Both the position numbers and the translations under genes were made by a program. From Spirochaetota bacterium (GTDB taxonomy: Bacteria > Spirochaetota > UBA4802 > UBA5550): DNA of 64,000 nt. The stretch covers positions 207,917 through 271,916 of the forward strand of contig JALOTL010000006.1 of NCBI GenBank assembly GCA_025457915.1, in the 5' to 3' direction. Below the pieces are notes generated by a model. That model made no database searches. It was given only the letters and a program-made list of their open reading frames with translations, and was not told the origin of the DNA. Of this stretch, positions 19,259-29,154 are shown one piece after another (position 1 is the first letter of the stretch; every line of letters begins with the position of its first letter).

Positions 19259-19606
19259 TTATTCATTCCGATCAGGAACAGGATCGCGGCCACCTTTCGC
19301 GATTTTCTTTCTTCTTCCGCCAAGCATGTGCCGAATGGCCCTGACCGGATGCCTGCAGATCATCCTCGGTCCGGAATACCTCATCACGACCGTGATCATC
19401 TTCCTCATGCTGGGATCATAACAATGCACCCCGCACTCCGAGCATTGCGGTTTACCGTCGCCCCACGGGCATTCATCAAGCCTGGAATGGGCGTACCGCT
19501 CAAGCCCGGCGCACCCGGAACACATTGAAGCAGACCCGTGGTTCGCCCGGCAGTATATCCCTATCATAAGGGTAACGGTCTTTTTTTCATCATCAATTAT
19601 ACGCAT
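19259..19606 (-). CDS. ygbA: YgbA family (nitrous-oxide-stimulated promoter) protein
   Basis: The 115-residue sequence follows the YgbA pattern closely: MIGIYCRANHG near the start, CSGC, ERYAHSRLDECPWGDGKPQC, then CGVHCYDPSMR and MRYSGPRMICRHPVRAIRHML. Several conserved Cys suggest metal or cluster binding. In enterobacteria the gene belongs to the NsrR nitric-oxide stress regulon and helps recovery from nitrosative stress; its biochemical role is not settled. Here it is separated by only 24 bases from the methyltransferase-like gene on the same strand. Confidence 0.88.
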   Translation of the reverse strand: MRIIDDEKKTVTLMIGIYCRANHGSASMCSGCAGLERYAHSRLDECPWGDGKPQCSECGVHCYDPSMRKMITVVMRYSGPRMICRHPVRAIRHMLGGRRKKIAKGGRDPVPDRNE

Positions 19607-19640
19607 GGATATACAGGCCCATCCGGTCAGGAAAGAGTCA

Positions 19641-20000
19641 TCATTTAATCCCGCGCAGCGGTCTCGTTTTTACCGACCTCGGACTGATTTTTTTTCCTGG
19701 GATTTTTTCCGAGAGTTTTTTAAGCATGGAGGGCGAGGCGACAAGCGTTTCCTTGGCCTCCCTGCCGAGGCCCTTTATCAATCTCTCTATTGCCATGGCA
19801 TCCGCCCTGCTTCCCTTTATTTTCCAGCAGGCGGCCATCGAAACCGGCCTGAAGCTCCTGGTATAACTTGATTTCGCGCTCCCGGAAATATGCTCGCCCA
19901 TCCTCCGGTCAAGATCGTTCGTGTAGCCAGTATAAAAACTCCCGTTATCGCACTCAAGCATGTAGATGAAATAGCTTTCCTGGTGATTACTTGAAGACAT
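19641..20000 (-). CDS. GIY-YIG nuclease-superfamily protein (UPF0213/YhbQ type)
   Basis: From ATG 20000 the 119-residue product has YFIYMLECDNGSFYTGYTND, with the two GIY/YIG-like strands (FIYML and YTGYT), then LDRRMGEH with the catalytic Arg. A later Glu (AIERLIKGLGREAK) and Lys-rich tail complete the YhbQ-like pattern. Stand-alone members are thought to be DNA endonucleases acting in repair. I reject the longer frame to 20090 because it lies inside the upstream gene; at 20000 the start overlaps that gene's stop by 14 bases. Confidence 0.85.
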   Translation of the reverse strand: MSSSNHQESYFIYMLECDNGSFYTGYTNDLDRRMGEHISGSAKSSYTRSFRPVSMAACWKIKGSRADAMAIERLIKGLGREAKETLVASPSMLKKLSEKIPGKKISPRSVKTRPLRGIK

Positions 20001-21018
20001 AAAGCCATACGTCCGGAATGAATCCGTAATGCCCGGTTTGAGTCGACACCTTGATAACAAGAAGCCACTCCAGTCTGCCATTCCCGTCATATTTGAATTT
20101 TATTATACCGTGATTGTACGTGTTGCTTTCATAAAAGGAGGACACCGGCCTGCCGTCCCTGTAAAATACGATCTTGTTGAAATCGGGCGCCTCGCTGTCG
20201 TTGTATTCCACGGCCGTTATGGCGCCGTTTTCGCGGTAGATTGAATACAGACCGGCCCTGTCAGCCGGGGCCTTCACCTCGTCCGCTGGTTCCGGCTTCA
20301 TGAATATATGCTCCCGAATGTTGAACCTCTTCCTGGTTTTTAAAAAATCAGCGTCCAGATCCCTGACCCGCCTGTAATACGCGGCCTTTGAACTGACCAG
20401 TCCCTGATCCTTCAGGGGAGATGCGAGAAATCCATACAAAGGGTAGCCGTAAAGCGACTTCTGCGATGAATCAGCCGCTGCCCGGGGTCTTTCCGGTTCC
20501 GACTCCCAGAACCTTTCAGCCTGTCTCCCCGCCGCCCAGAGATAAACTATCGCGCTTGCGTATTTGTTGGATTTCAGATAGGCCAGGCTTATCATCGAGT
20601 ATATTTCCGCAAGCAGGTCCTTGAGTTCGGCGTTGAAATCCGCGCCCCGGTTCGATGAAAGTACTGCCTCCGCGTTTTTAAAACAGGCTATGCATTCGTC
20701 AGCCCTGTTAATGGCGAAATAGGCCCTTCCAAGAAGAACATATGCCCTGAGCTGGACAGAAGGCAGCGGCCTGCCGGAAAGAAGCGGCTTCAGCGTTTCA
20801 ATCGATTCAGCGGACTTTGAAGCAGCCAGTTCCCTTTCCGCGGACGCTAAAATTTCATCTGGCGGCCGCTTAACAGCCGGGCCCCTGTATGAAAGAAATC
20901 CGAGAGGCAATACCCTGTACTGTTCATGGAATTCAAGACGGACCGGGACATTTTCCGCGGTACCATGGAAAATGGAAATTGCAAGTATAAGTAAAGATAA
21001 TGAAATCCTTGAAATCAT
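19987..21018 (-). CDS. Exported protein with TPR-like N-terminal half
   Basis: A 343-residue protein with a signal peptide (ISRISLSLLILAISIFHGTA). Residues about 50-165 form helical pairs such as LRAYVLLGRAYFAINRADECIACFKNAEAVL, with the spacing of TPR repeats. The C-terminal half is beta-rich (ITAVEYNDSEAPDFNKIVFYRDG, GHYGFIPDVWLYVFK), so it probably has two domains. It starts within the stop region of the STAS gene (overlap of 4 bases) and is followed by the GIY-YIG gene. No family name can be given. Confidence 0.78.
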   Translation of the reverse strand: MISRISLSLLILAISIFHGTAENVPVRLEFHEQYRVLPLGFLSYRGPAVKRPPDEILASAERELAASKSAESIETLKPLLSGRPLPSVQLRAYVLLGRAYFAINRADECIACFKNAEAVLSSNRGADFNAELKDLLAEIYSMISLAYLKSNKYASAIVYLWAAGRQAERFWESEPERPRAAADSSQKSLYGYPLYGFLASPLKDQGLVSSKAAYYRRVRDLDADFLKTRKRFNIREHIFMKPEPADEVKAPADRAGLYSIYRENGAITAVEYNDSEAPDFNKIVFYRDGRPVSSFYESNTYNHGIIKFKYDGNGRLEWLLVIKVSTQTGHYGFIPDVWLYVFK

Positions 21019-21353
21019 TGAGGATATTTTTTATCGAATTCCGCCTTTGTGAGGACCTTGAAAAAGGTGTCGAGCTTGGTAACCTTGAACACATTCATGA
21101 TGTTGTCGTTGATATCGTAGATTATCATCTCGGTGCCGAGCTTGATCGAATTCTTGAAAAGCTTCACCATGAGGCCAAGCGCGGAGGAATCTATATTTGT
21201 GACCCTGTTGCAGTTGAAGGCTATCGCCTTGGGCTTTTTCGCGGCCAGGTCTTTGTAGAGTTTTTCAACGTTTTCAATGCTGTCATTATAAAATTCACCT
21301 GATAAATTAAGAATAATCAAACCTTCAGTTTCCGTAACGTTAACGCCTACCAT
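21015..21353 (-). CDS. STAS-domain protein (anti-sigma factor antagonist-like)
   Basis: The 112-residue protein is a single STAS domain. The phosphorylation loop reads NIDSSALG (residues 54-61), where one of the two serines would be modified by a partner kinase/anti-sigma factor. Such proteins switch sigma-factor or other signalling modules. No kinase is encoded nearby. It heads a three-gene minus-strand operon with 4-bp overlap to the exported TPR-like gene. Confidence 0.9.
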   Translation of the reverse strand: MVGVNVTETEGLIILNLSGEFYNDSIENVEKLYKDLAAKKPKAIAFNCNRVTNIDSSALGLMVKLFKNSIKLGTEMIIYDINDNIMNVFKVTKLDTFFKVLTKAEFDKKYPQ

Positions 21354-21487
21354 AAGAAAGTCCCTTAGATTTTAAATTTATCCGGAATTACAAAAAACAT
21401 TATTCGGCCTCAATATCGGTCCCGTAAAAAAAATTAATACCGGATTTTAGTATCATACATCCAGGCCTTTAAAAATGCAAGATAATT

Positions 21488-23182
21488 TTATGTCTCCCTC
21501 TTTCTGACGATCGCTGCTTTCTGCTTTTCCTTCTCCTTCATGCCCCTTTCCACGAAAATCCCCTTTCCGGTGAAAGGGTCCCTCCCGGTATAATACATTA
21601 GCGCGGACAGGGTCGATGGAGAAGGGGTATAAATCTGGACCTGTTCCGGTTTTGTCCCGAGTTCTTCCTTTACAATCGCGGCAAGGCCTTCCATGTCGCC
21701 GATAGTGCATCCCGGGTGTGCGGCAATGAAATAATATGTGAGGAACTGGTTTTTCCCGAACCTCCTGTTCAATCTCCTGAAAGACCTGACGAATTTCACG
21801 AGGAGCCTGAAATCCGGCTTCCCCATGAGATCAAGCACGCGCCTCTCCGAGTGCTCCGGCGCTACCTTCATCTGCCCTGAGACATGGTGCTTAACGAGCT
21901 CTTCCATGTACCTGCCGCCGGACCTTGCGTCGTTCAGGACCATGTCGTGTCTTATGCCGGAAGAGATAAAAACCTTCCTGACGCCTTTCATCGACCTCAA
22001 TTTCACGAGCAGCGAGATCTGGGGTTCGTGGTCTGCTTTCAGCGAAGCGCACTGTGACGGGTACAGGCACTTTTTGTCCGCGCAGACCCCGCCATCCTTC
22101 ATCTTCCTGCACCCGGTGCCGTACATGTTGGCCGTCGGCCCCCCCACGTCCTGTACTATTCCCCTGAATAACTTCATGCGTGCAAGCGCCTCCGTCTCCC
22201 TGATTATGGATCCCTCGCTCCTGGATGTCACGGCCCTGCCCTGGTGAACGGTTATCGAACAGAATGAGCACTCGCCGTAGCATCCCCGGTGGGAAGCGAT
22301 CGAAAACCTCACCGTATCGACAGCCTTCACCTTCCCGACAGAGCCGGAAACGGGATGCACGGACCGCTCGTACGGCAATTCACAGACCCGGTCGAGTTCT
22401 CCGGCAGTCAGCGGGACCTGCGGCGGGTTATGGACCACGTACCTTCCGCCAGTCTTCTGGCACATCCCGCGGGATCCCGGTGATGATGAATTCCTGTAGA
22501 ACTCCAGGAACATCGCCTCGAAGGACCTGTCGTCTGCAGCGCATTCCTCGTAGGAGGGAAGCATGATGTAGCTACCGCGGGGCTCCGGCGACATGACGCA
22601 GGTGCCGGGGATTGAACCCGCGTCCCGTCCGTTCCGCAGTGCTTCGGCGATCCCGAGGACGGCCTTTTCCCCCATCCCGTACACCAGCAGGTCCGCCTTC
22701 GAATCCGCGAGCACGGAGCGCCTTACTGATCCGCTCCAGTAATCGTAATGGGCAAGCCTTCTCATGCTGGCCTCCACCCCGCCGATCACGACCGGCACGG
22801 TGTCCTTGAAGTACCGTCTGATGAGGTTCACGTAGGCTATAACGGCTCTGTCAGGCCTCCTGTCATTCACGCCGCCCGGCGTAAGGTCATCCTTCCTCCT
22901 GGGCTTTTTCAGGGGGGTATAGTTCGATATCATCGAATCCACGCTCCCTGAGCTCACGCCCCAGAAAAGCCCGGGGGACCCGAGCCTTGATATGTCATCG
23001 GCGGAAGAAACGTCCGGCTGCGGGATTATGCCGACCCTGTATCCCTCGTCCATCAGCAAATGACCGATAACCGCGATCCCGCTGTGCGGGACGTCGATAT
23101 AGGCGTCTCCGGAAACGAGTATCACGTCGAAGGATTTCCACCCCCTGAGCGCCGCTTCCTCCATGGTTGCCGGTATGAACAC
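21488..23182 (-). CDS. ygiQ: YgiQ-type radical SAM protein
   Basis: The 564-residue product matches the UPF0313/YgiQ family. It has the N-terminal region ending in SGDAYIDVPHSGIAVIG, GGVEASMRRLAHYDYW, and the radical SAM cluster motif CYGECSFC (C-x3-C-x2-C) near residue 305. VGGPTANMYG and KVAPEHSERRVLDLMGKP follow in the TIM barrel. A second Cys-rich segment (CRKMKDGGVCADKKC) could hold an auxiliary cluster. E. coli YgiQ is longer at its C-terminus. The reaction of this family is unproven. Confidence 0.93.
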   Translation of the reverse strand: MFIPATMEEAALRGWKSFDVILVSGDAYIDVPHSGIAVIGHLLMDEGYRVGIIPQPDVSSADDISRLGSPGLFWGVSSGSVDSMISNYTPLKKPRRKDDLTPGGVNDRRPDRAVIAYVNLIRRYFKDTVPVVIGGVEASMRRLAHYDYWSGSVRRSVLADSKADLLVYGMGEKAVLGIAEALRNGRDAGSIPGTCVMSPEPRGSYIMLPSYEECAADDRSFEAMFLEFYRNSSSPGSRGMCQKTGGRYVVHNPPQVPLTAGELDRVCELPYERSVHPVSGSVGKVKAVDTVRFSIASHRGCYGECSFCSITVHQGRAVTSRSEGSIIRETEALARMKLFRGIVQDVGGPTANMYGTGCRKMKDGGVCADKKCLYPSQCASLKADHEPQISLLVKLRSMKGVRKVFISSGIRHDMVLNDARSGGRYMEELVKHHVSGQMKVAPEHSERRVLDLMGKPDFRLLVKFVRSFRRLNRRFGKNQFLTYYFIAAHPGCTIGDMEGLAAIVKEELGTKPEQVQIYTPSPSTLSALMYYTGRDPFTGKGIFVERGMKEKEKQKAAIVRKRET

Positions 23183-23319
23183 CGTCAGTCTCCTCTTAAA
23201 AAAATATTATAATACATTATACAAAAACGCTTGCTTGCTAACAACAAAATTATTCGCATATTGCGCCTCTCAACGGAAAACTGTTTGACTTTATCCTTAA
23301 CAAAAATCAGATATCGGCC

Positions 23320-24303
23320 ATGAGTTCCGGAAAAGACAAAACAACGCGAAACAGCAGGGGGAAAACCGGACCGGCCGGAAAACCCGGATGGACGATGCCG
23401 GACGAGTACAGCCGCGCCATTTACGGCGGGCTCAGGACGAAGGGACACGCAAAGAAAGGCATGCCAGGAAAGCCCCTTGTGACTGTGATAACCGCCGTAT
23501 ACAACGGCGCTAAAACCATCGATGCCACGATCAGGAGCGTGGCAGGCCAGACCTACGGCAATATCGAGTACATCGTGATAGACGGCGGATCGACCGACTG
23601 CACGCTGGACGTCATAAGGAAAAATGAAGACCGCATCGACCTGTGGATAAGCGAACCCGACAGGGGCGTGTACGACGCGATGAACAAGGGCATAGCCCTG
23701 GCATCCGGCGAGTGGCTTAATTTCATGAACTCGGACGACAGATTCATAGATAAAGGAGCCGTAGCGCGCGCCTTCCGGAAAAAAACGGACGGAACGGACA
23801 TCCTTTACGGCGACACTGGGCTGGTCGGAGAAGACGGCTCCGTCAGGATAAAAAAGGACCCGACGCTGGAGCGCATATGGGACGCGGTATTCTTCACCCA
23901 CCAGAGCTCGTTCGTCAGGACGGACATATACAGGTCGCACGGATACGATCTCAGGTACAGGTACACGAGCGATTATGAATTCTTCCTGAAATGCCTCCTG
24001 GAAAAAAGAAGGTTCGTCTATACCGGTACGGCGATCGCGGAATATTCCACTGGCGGAATGTCGAACAGGCACCTTTTCAGGCACTCGGTCGAGTGCTGGA
24101 CGATAGTCCGAAGGCTTACCGGCAGGGGCGAGGACGGGGTCGGGGCCTTGAGGTTCCGGATCGCCAGGACCCTTTTCATCATGAAATACTTTTACGGAAG
24201 GACCTATCAGAGGCTCATAAATGAAAAGCTCCGGGAGCTTCTCCCGGCCGGCCTTTACGACGGCATAAAAAAAACGAAAAGAAAAATATTCAACAGGGGC
24301 TGA
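23320..24303 (+). CDS. Glycosyltransferase family 2
   Basis: A 327-residue GT-A glycosyltransferase. After a basic N-terminal extension of about 47 residues comes PLVTVITAVYNGAKTIDATI, the nucleotide-binding strand, then YIVIDGGSTDCT and, as the DxD-like metal site, MNSDDRF. EPDRGVYDAMNKGIALASGEW is typical of the group that decorates surface polysaccharides. The C-terminal part has a basic region that may touch the membrane. It is followed after 5 bases by the flavin-type gene, probably without functional relation. A shorter start inside the extension cannot be excluded. Confidence 0.9.
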   Translation: MSSGKDKTTRNSRGKTGPAGKPGWTMPDEYSRAIYGGLRTKGHAKKGMPGKPLVTVITAVYNGAKTIDATIRSVAGQTYGNIEYIVIDGGSTDCTLDVIRKNEDRIDLWISEPDRGVYDAMNKGIALASGEWLNFMNSDDRFIDKGAVARAFRKKTDGTDILYGDTGLVGEDGSVRIKKDPTLERIWDAVFFTHQSSFVRTDIYRSHGYDLRYRYTSDYEFFLKCLLEKRRFVYTGTAIAEYSTGGMSNRHLFRHSVECWTIVRRLTGRGEDGVGALRFRIARTLFIMKYFYGRTYQRLINEKLRELLPAGLYDGIKKTKRKIFNRG

Positions 24304-24308
24304 ATGAT

Positions 24309-24725
24309 ATGGACAGGATTGAAATTTTCGCTCTTATGGAGGCCAACCCGGTATTTCACCTCGCAACTGTCGACGGCAACGTGCCCCGCGTGCGGGCCAT
24401 GCTTCTTTACAGCGCTGACGAAAGCGGGATCGTTTTCCATTCAGGAAAAAGCAAGGACCTGCATTCCCAGATAATGAAAAACCCGAACGTCGAACTGTGC
24501 TTCAACGATTACGCCAGGAGCATCCAGGTCAGGGTGAACGGGGTCGTCGAAACCGTCGATGATATCGCTAAAAAAAAGGAGATCATCGAAAAGAGGCAGT
24601 TCCTAAGACCCTGGGTCGAGGAAAAAGGATATGAATTCCTCACAGTTTACAGGATCCGCGACATGAAAGCCGTCGTATGGACCTTCGCCACAAACCTGGA
24701 CCCCAAACAATACATCGATCTCTGA
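24309..24725 (+). CDS. Pyridoxamine 5'-phosphate oxidase-like flavin-binding protein
   Basis: The 138-residue protein has the split-barrel fold pattern of PNPOx-related proteins: FHLATVDGNVPRVRAMLLY, then IVFHSGKSKDLHSQIMKNPNVELCF, and a final VVWTF. Members bind FMN, F420 or heme; the pyrophosphate-coordinating positions are compatible with FMN. PdxH itself is longer, so this is more likely a reductase-like relative. It is translated 5 bases after the GT2 gene. Confidence 0.83.
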   Translation: MDRIEIFALMEANPVFHLATVDGNVPRVRAMLLYSADESGIVFHSGKSKDLHSQIMKNPNVELCFNDYARSIQVRVNGVVETVDDIAKKKEIIEKRQFLRPWVEEKGYEFLTVYRIRDMKAVVWTFATNLDPKQYIDL

Positions 24726-24741
24726 TCGGGACCGCCCGCGG

Positions 24742-25515
24742 CTACTTGTTCTTGTTCCTGTTGTAGAAGGCCTCCATCAGGTCTATCGGTATCGGGAACA
24801 GGGTCGTGGAATTGTTTTCCGTGGCGACCTCCCTGAGAGTCTGAAGGTACCTCAGCTGAAGGGCCACCGGGTGTTCCTCCATGAGCTTGGCGGCCTCGAC
24901 CATCTTCGCCGCGGCCTGGAACTCGCCCTCGGCATTTATCACCTTGGCCCTCCTTTCCCTCTCCGCCTCGGCCTGCTTTGCAATCGCCCTCTGCATTTCC
25001 TGCGGCAGGTCGACGTTCTTCACCTCGACGGCCGACACCTTGATTCCCCAGAATTCAGTCTGCGTGTCAAGGACCTTCTGGAGCTCATCGTTGATCCTCT
25101 CCCTGTTGCTGAGCAGGTCGTCCAGCTCGACCATCCCGAGGATGCTCCTCAGGGTCGTCTGCGCAAGCTGTGACGTCGCGTAAAAGTAATCGTCGACCTC
25201 GGTAATGGCGCGGTTCGGCTCTATTACCCTGAAGTAAAGGACCGCGCTGACCTTGACCGACACGTTGTCCCTGGTTATCACGTCCTGCGGCGGCACGTCA
25301 AGCGCGATCAGCCGGAGGTTCACTTTCAGCCACTTGTCTATGAATGGTATGATGATTATCAGGCCGGGTCCCTTGGGCCCCTTCGGCACGACAAGGAGCC
25401 TGCCGAGCCTGAATACCACGGCCCTTTCATATTCCTTGATTATCTTGATCGACATCATCAGGAGAAGCAGCACCAGGGACACGACAACAATCATAAAATT
25501 GAAACTGAACATCAT
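24742..25515 (-). CDS. Slipin / SPFH-domain membrane protein
   Basis: The 257-residue protein has an N-terminal membrane helix (about residues 6-25), then the SPFH core: [46 protein letters not shown], and the stomatin-type helix [22 protein letters not shown]. Prokaryotic slipins work with NfeD-type membrane proteases, and here the NfeD gene lies 42 bases upstream on the same strand. The start has GGAGG eight bases ahead of the ATG. It probably forms membrane-microdomain oligomers. Confidence 0.93.
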   Translation of the reverse strand: MMFSFNFMIVVVSLVLLLLMMSIKIIKEYERAVVFRLGRLLVVPKGPKGPGLIIIIPFIDKWLKVNLRLIALDVPPQDVITRDNVSVKVSAVLYFRVIEPNRAITEVDDYFYATSQLAQTTLRSILGMVELDDLLSNRERINDELQKVLDTQTEFWGIKVSAVEVKNVDLPQEMQRAIAKQAEAERERRAKVINAEGEFQAAAKMVEAAKLMEEHPVALQLRYLQTLREVATENNSTTLFPIPIDLMEAFYNRNKNK

Positions 25516-25557
25516 TTCGGGCCTCCTTTATATCCAATATATATCAATACTGACTGG

Positions 25558-26868
25558 TTATTGACTGCCGGACGGCTTCACATGGAGGTCCATTCCCCTG
25601 ACCCCTGTTACTATTATCTCCTGGCCGTCCGTTATCTCCGCATCCGATACCGCGCTCCATATCTCGCCATGGACCATTACCAGCCCCCTGCCCGTAAAGC
25701 TTCCCCTTGCCCTCCCCTTCTCTCCGACCATCCCCTCGCTTCCGGTGGTGACCCTAGTCCCGTGCACGTTTAACACCGACCTGACAACGATGAAGACGAA
25801 GGCAAGCACGACCAGGAGAACCGCCAGTATTGTGGCAACGGGAAGCCCGCCCCCGGGCAGTGGCGAATCGAAGAGGAGAAGCGACCCGGCGATGAATGCG
25901 GCCGTTCCCCCTATGGTCAGCATGCCGTATGAAGTGAATTTCAGCTCAAGGATGAAAAAGGCGACGGCGAGTATTATCAGCACGAACCCCGCCAGGTTGA
26001 CGGGTATTATTCTTGCGGCGAGAAGGAACATGAAAAGTGAAACGGCGCCGGCCGTGCCCGGAAAAATCATTCCCGGGTTCTTAAACTCCATGCCAATCCC
26101 TAAAACGGCGATTACAAGAAGAAGCAGCATTATCTGAGGGTCCGCGAAATTGTTGAGTATCCTCTGCTTCCAGTCCATCTCGATGGCGCGTCCGGAAATC
26201 CCCGCCGTGGAAAAGACATAGGTCTTCCCGTTCAGGTTTATTTTCCTGCCGTTGAGGATCCTCAGCATGTCATTCATGTCTTCGGCAACGAAATCGATCA
26301 CCCCGGCCCCGAGCGCTTCCGCGTATGAATTCGAGGCAGCGTTCCTGACCGCGTTCTCTGCCCATTGCACGTTCCTGCCCCTCTTCTGGGCAATGCTCCT
26401 CGCGTAGGCCACTGTGTCGTTGAGCACCTTTTTCTCCATCACCCCTGCAGGGTCGCCCTTACTGTCCCTCTTGAAATAATCCAGCATGGGACTGACGGGA
26501 TGCATGGCGCCTATTTCAGTACCTGGCGACATGACCGCGACGTGCGCGGAAAGCATGATGAACCCGCCAGCGGACGCGGCCTGCGCCCCTTTTGGATAGG
26601 CATATACGACAACCGGTATTCCGGAGGTCATTATCGACTGGATGATGTCCCTCATCGAAATAATCAGGCCGCCGGGGGTGTCGATCTGGATCACGGCAAA
26701 CGCGTCACCCGCCTTGTTGGCGTTTCCTATGGCATCGATAACGAACCCGGAGACGATCGGGTTGATGGCGCCCTTTATCTTTATAAGGGCGTAACTCTCA
26801 GCCGCTCCGGCCGATGACGTAAAGGCCAGAACTATCGAGACGGTGATAAATATAACTGCTTTTCTCAT
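25558..26868 (-). CDS. NfeD-family membrane serine protease (ClpP-class)
   Basis: The 436-residue protein begins with a signal peptide (MRKAVIFITVSIVLAFTSSAG). The protease domain has IDTPGGLIISMRDI and the catalytic serine in AQAASAGGFIMLSAH, with the lysine expected downstream near KKVLNDTVAYA. Then follow several membrane helices (IMLLLLVIAVLGIGMEF, VSLFMFLLAARIIPV, AGFVLIILAVAFFIL, ILAVLLVVLAFVFIVV) and a C-terminal OB-fold (GSEGMVGEKGRARGSF). The long NfeD form pairs with slipin, which is encoded next. Together they act in membrane quality control. Confidence 0.94.
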   Translation of the reverse strand: MRKAVIFITVSIVLAFTSSAGAAESYALIKIKGAINPIVSGFVIDAIGNANKAGDAFAVIQIDTPGGLIISMRDIIQSIMTSGIPVVVYAYPKGAQAASAGGFIMLSAHVAVMSPGTEIGAMHPVSPMLDYFKRDSKGDPAGVMEKKVLNDTVAYARSIAQKRGRNVQWAENAVRNAASNSYAEALGAGVIDFVAEDMNDMLRILNGRKINLNGKTYVFSTAGISGRAIEMDWKQRILNNFADPQIMLLLLVIAVLGIGMEFKNPGMIFPGTAGAVSLFMFLLAARIIPVNLAGFVLIILAVAFFILELKFTSYGMLTIGGTAAFIAGSLLLFDSPLPGGGLPVATILAVLLVVLAFVFIVVRSVLNVHGTRVTTGSEGMVGEKGRARGSFTGRGLVMVHGEIWSAVSDAEITDGQEIIVTGVRGMDLHVKPSGSQ

Positions 26869-26997
26869 TTTTTATTCCATAATAACGGGGCATGAGGTTA
26901 TTTACTGTTCCGATAAATAATAATATATTAAATCCGGGATTTTTTCAATAGTACATTTATCCGCCAGGCAATAAATCCAGCCGATTCGAAAAAAAAT

Positions 26998-28419
26998 TCA
27001 ATTCACAGTCATGGGATCTATCATAAGCTTGTCCAACCTGCTTTTTATCCTGCCGTAAATCCCGTCAAACCCTCCGTTCGACATGATCACCACGACATTC
27101 TTGCCCGAAGGGTCGATCCTTCCCGATATGAATTCAATTATTCCATCCACGTCGAGAAACACGTGCACGTCATCGTTGAAGGACCGGATGTCGTTCATGA
27201 GCCTTTCAATATCAAGCCTGTCTTCCTTCTTTATATTCGTCTGGTCGTACGGGGTCTTGAAAATGACCGTGTCGGCGGACCTGAAAGCTCCGGGAAGTTC
27301 TTCCTGGAACACGCTCCTCCTGCTCGTGGCTGATCTCGGCTCGAACACGGCCCAGATGGAGTGACCGGGGTGCCTCTCCCTCATCGATTCCAGGACCGAC
27401 TTTATCGCGGTCGGATGGTGCGCGAAGTCCTCGTATATAATGACGTCCCTTTCCCTGTAGATGATCTCCTGCCGCCTCTTCACCCCCATGAACGATTCGA
27501 TTCCATCGGCTACCGCATCGCGGTCCATTCCAAGGCAGAGGCACATGGACGCCGCCGCGGCGATGTTGGAGTAATTGAAGTCCCCGAAAAGCCTCGTCCT
27601 GACCCTGAACGCTGAACCCCCGCATGCCAGATCCAGGACGGAGAATTCGCCGTCATATGAATCGAACCCGTATACAAGGTCGCCTTTCCTGCCCGAGAAG
27701 GAAAAATTCCTTGAAAAGGATCCAGAGACGATTCCCGGGATGTTGCCGTAATCCGCGCAGTAAACGATGGAGCCTTCCGACGGAACGGTGTTGACAAGCC
27801 TCCTGAACCAGAGCTCTATCTCATCAAGCCCGGAATAAATGTCCGCGTGGTCGTATTCAAGGGATGTTATAATAAGGTGTGTCGGTTTGTAAAAAATAAA
27901 TTTAGGCACCTTTTCAAAAAACGCTGAATCGTACTCGTCGCCTTCTATAACAAAGTGCCTGCCGCTCCCGAGCCCATAATTGGACCCGCTGTTTCTCGAA
28001 ACTCCACCCACAAGGTATGACGGGGCAAAACCGGCGGTCCCGAGCATGTGTGCAAGCAGGGCGGTTGTCGTGCTTTTACCATGGGTCCCGGTAACCGCAA
28101 CAACCTCCCTGTCGGAAAGGAAAAACGTCCTTATCGCCTGGGCCATGGAGACGTAGTGAATGCGGCCGTCGAGCACCGCCTCGACCTCCGGGTTGCCCCT
28201 GCTTATGGCATTGCCTATGATCACCAGGTCCGGCGAGGACAGGTTCTCCGCGCGGTAACCCTTCATCACTCGGATGCCCTTTTCTGAAAGCATGACGCTC
28301 ATCGGCGGGTAGACGTTTTCATCGGATCCGGAAACATCATAGCCGCTGTCGGCGAGCATCTGCGCGAGAGTGCCCATGGCGATGCCGCAGATGCCGACCA
28401 TATGGACCCTGCGGATCAC
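26998..28419 (-). CDS. mpl: Mpl: murein-peptide ligase
   Basis: The 473-residue protein is a Mur ligase. The N-terminal part, VHMVGICGIAMGTLAQMLADSG followed by SGSDENVYPPMS, is diagnostic for Mpl rather than MurC. The ATP site is VTGTHGKSTTTALLAHML. Family members join recycled L-Ala-gamma-D-Glu-meso-DAP tripeptide to UDP-MurNAc. Its ATG overlaps the stop of the small exported gene upstream (4 bases), so they are co-translated. It points to a recycled, DAP-containing peptidoglycan. Confidence 0.94.
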   Translation of the reverse strand: MIRRVHMVGICGIAMGTLAQMLADSGYDVSGSDENVYPPMSVMLSEKGIRVMKGYRAENLSSPDLVIIGNAISRGNPEVEAVLDGRIHYVSMAQAIRTFFLSDREVVAVTGTHGKSTTTALLAHMLGTAGFAPSYLVGGVSRNSGSNYGLGSGRHFVIEGDEYDSAFFEKVPKFIFYKPTHLIITSLEYDHADIYSGLDEIELWFRRLVNTVPSEGSIVYCADYGNIPGIVSGSFSRNFSFSGRKGDLVYGFDSYDGEFSVLDLACGGSAFRVRTRLFGDFNYSNIAAAASMCLCLGMDRDAVADGIESFMGVKRRQEIIYRERDVIIYEDFAHHPTAIKSVLESMRERHPGHSIWAVFEPRSATSRRSVFQEELPGAFRSADTVIFKTPYDQTNIKKEDRLDIERLMNDIRSFNDDVHVFLDVDGIIEFISGRIDPSGKNVVVIMSNGGFDGIYGRIKSRLDKLMIDPMTVN

Positions 28420-28724
28420 CTGCAGTCGCTCTCTTTGATGATGACCAGCTTTATGATTTCCTTTTTAGAATTTCCGGCAGCTTTATAATAGGCCCTTGCA
28501 ACCTGACAGACCTCTATGTCCGCAGTCTTCGCCTCCTTGCCGTTTCTCATCACAACTGTTTTATCGGTTACCGCGAATGTTTTTTCGGTCCTCCCGCGTT
28601 TCAATTCCACCTGACCGTCCCTGACATCGATTACCCTGCCCCTGAAGACCGGGGCCGCGGATTTTGAATACAGTAAAGACCCCGTAAAAAGCATTATCAT
28701 CAGCGCAGCAAGCGTTTTCTTCAT
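28416..28724 (-). CDS. Small exported protein, unknown function
   Basis: A 102-residue protein with a signal peptide (MKKTLAALMIMLFTGSLLYSKS). The mature domain is a small beta-barrel candidate: FRGRVIDVRDGQVELKRG and TEKTFAVTDKTVVMRNGKEAK resemble the periplasmic DUF5666-like fold. A GGAGG lies seven bases before the ATG. Being directly upstream of mpl suggests co-expression. Confidence 0.75.
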   Translation of the reverse strand: MKKTLAALMIMLFTGSLLYSKSAAPVFRGRVIDVRDGQVELKRGRTEKTFAVTDKTVVMRNGKEAKTADIEVCQVARAYYKAAGNSKKEIIKLVIIKESDCR

Positions 28725-29154
28725 AGCATACCTCCACGGTTAGTAGTTGCGGCAATCGTATCATACCCCTGTTTTTTTTCAATAATATAAGAAAAAACAT
28801 ACTTATCACGATATGCCGTCATATTTACATATATAGCGGACAAAACATAAATTTTCAATATAGTTTTTAAAATATTTTTATGCGCATGGGGAAAACATAA
28901 TCAAAACAGGAATGGCCGGGTACTATTCCCATAAAACATTTGACAAAAACAATTTTTCCGTTAAATTGTTACCATCGCCTGAAAAACGGTCGTTTCGGGA
29001 TAAAGTTAAGAAGGAAATGGAACTTTGCAGGGGTTCCATGCACAGGGATTTATCATTTCAATCCACCTATGCCGGTTGAAAAAAATCAAACCCTCCCGTA
29101 TTTCAGTGCGTTTCATGAAAAGTTCCGTCTGGAATTCTTAAATAACCGTATATA
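28725..29154. other. Intergenic region with a predicted promoter
   Basis: No convincing coding frame in 430 bases between two divergent genes. On the plus strand TTGACA (28940-28945) and TAAATT (28962-28967), 16 bases apart, make a plausible promoter for the exported-protein gene at 29155, with a leader of about 180 bases. Confidence 0.4.
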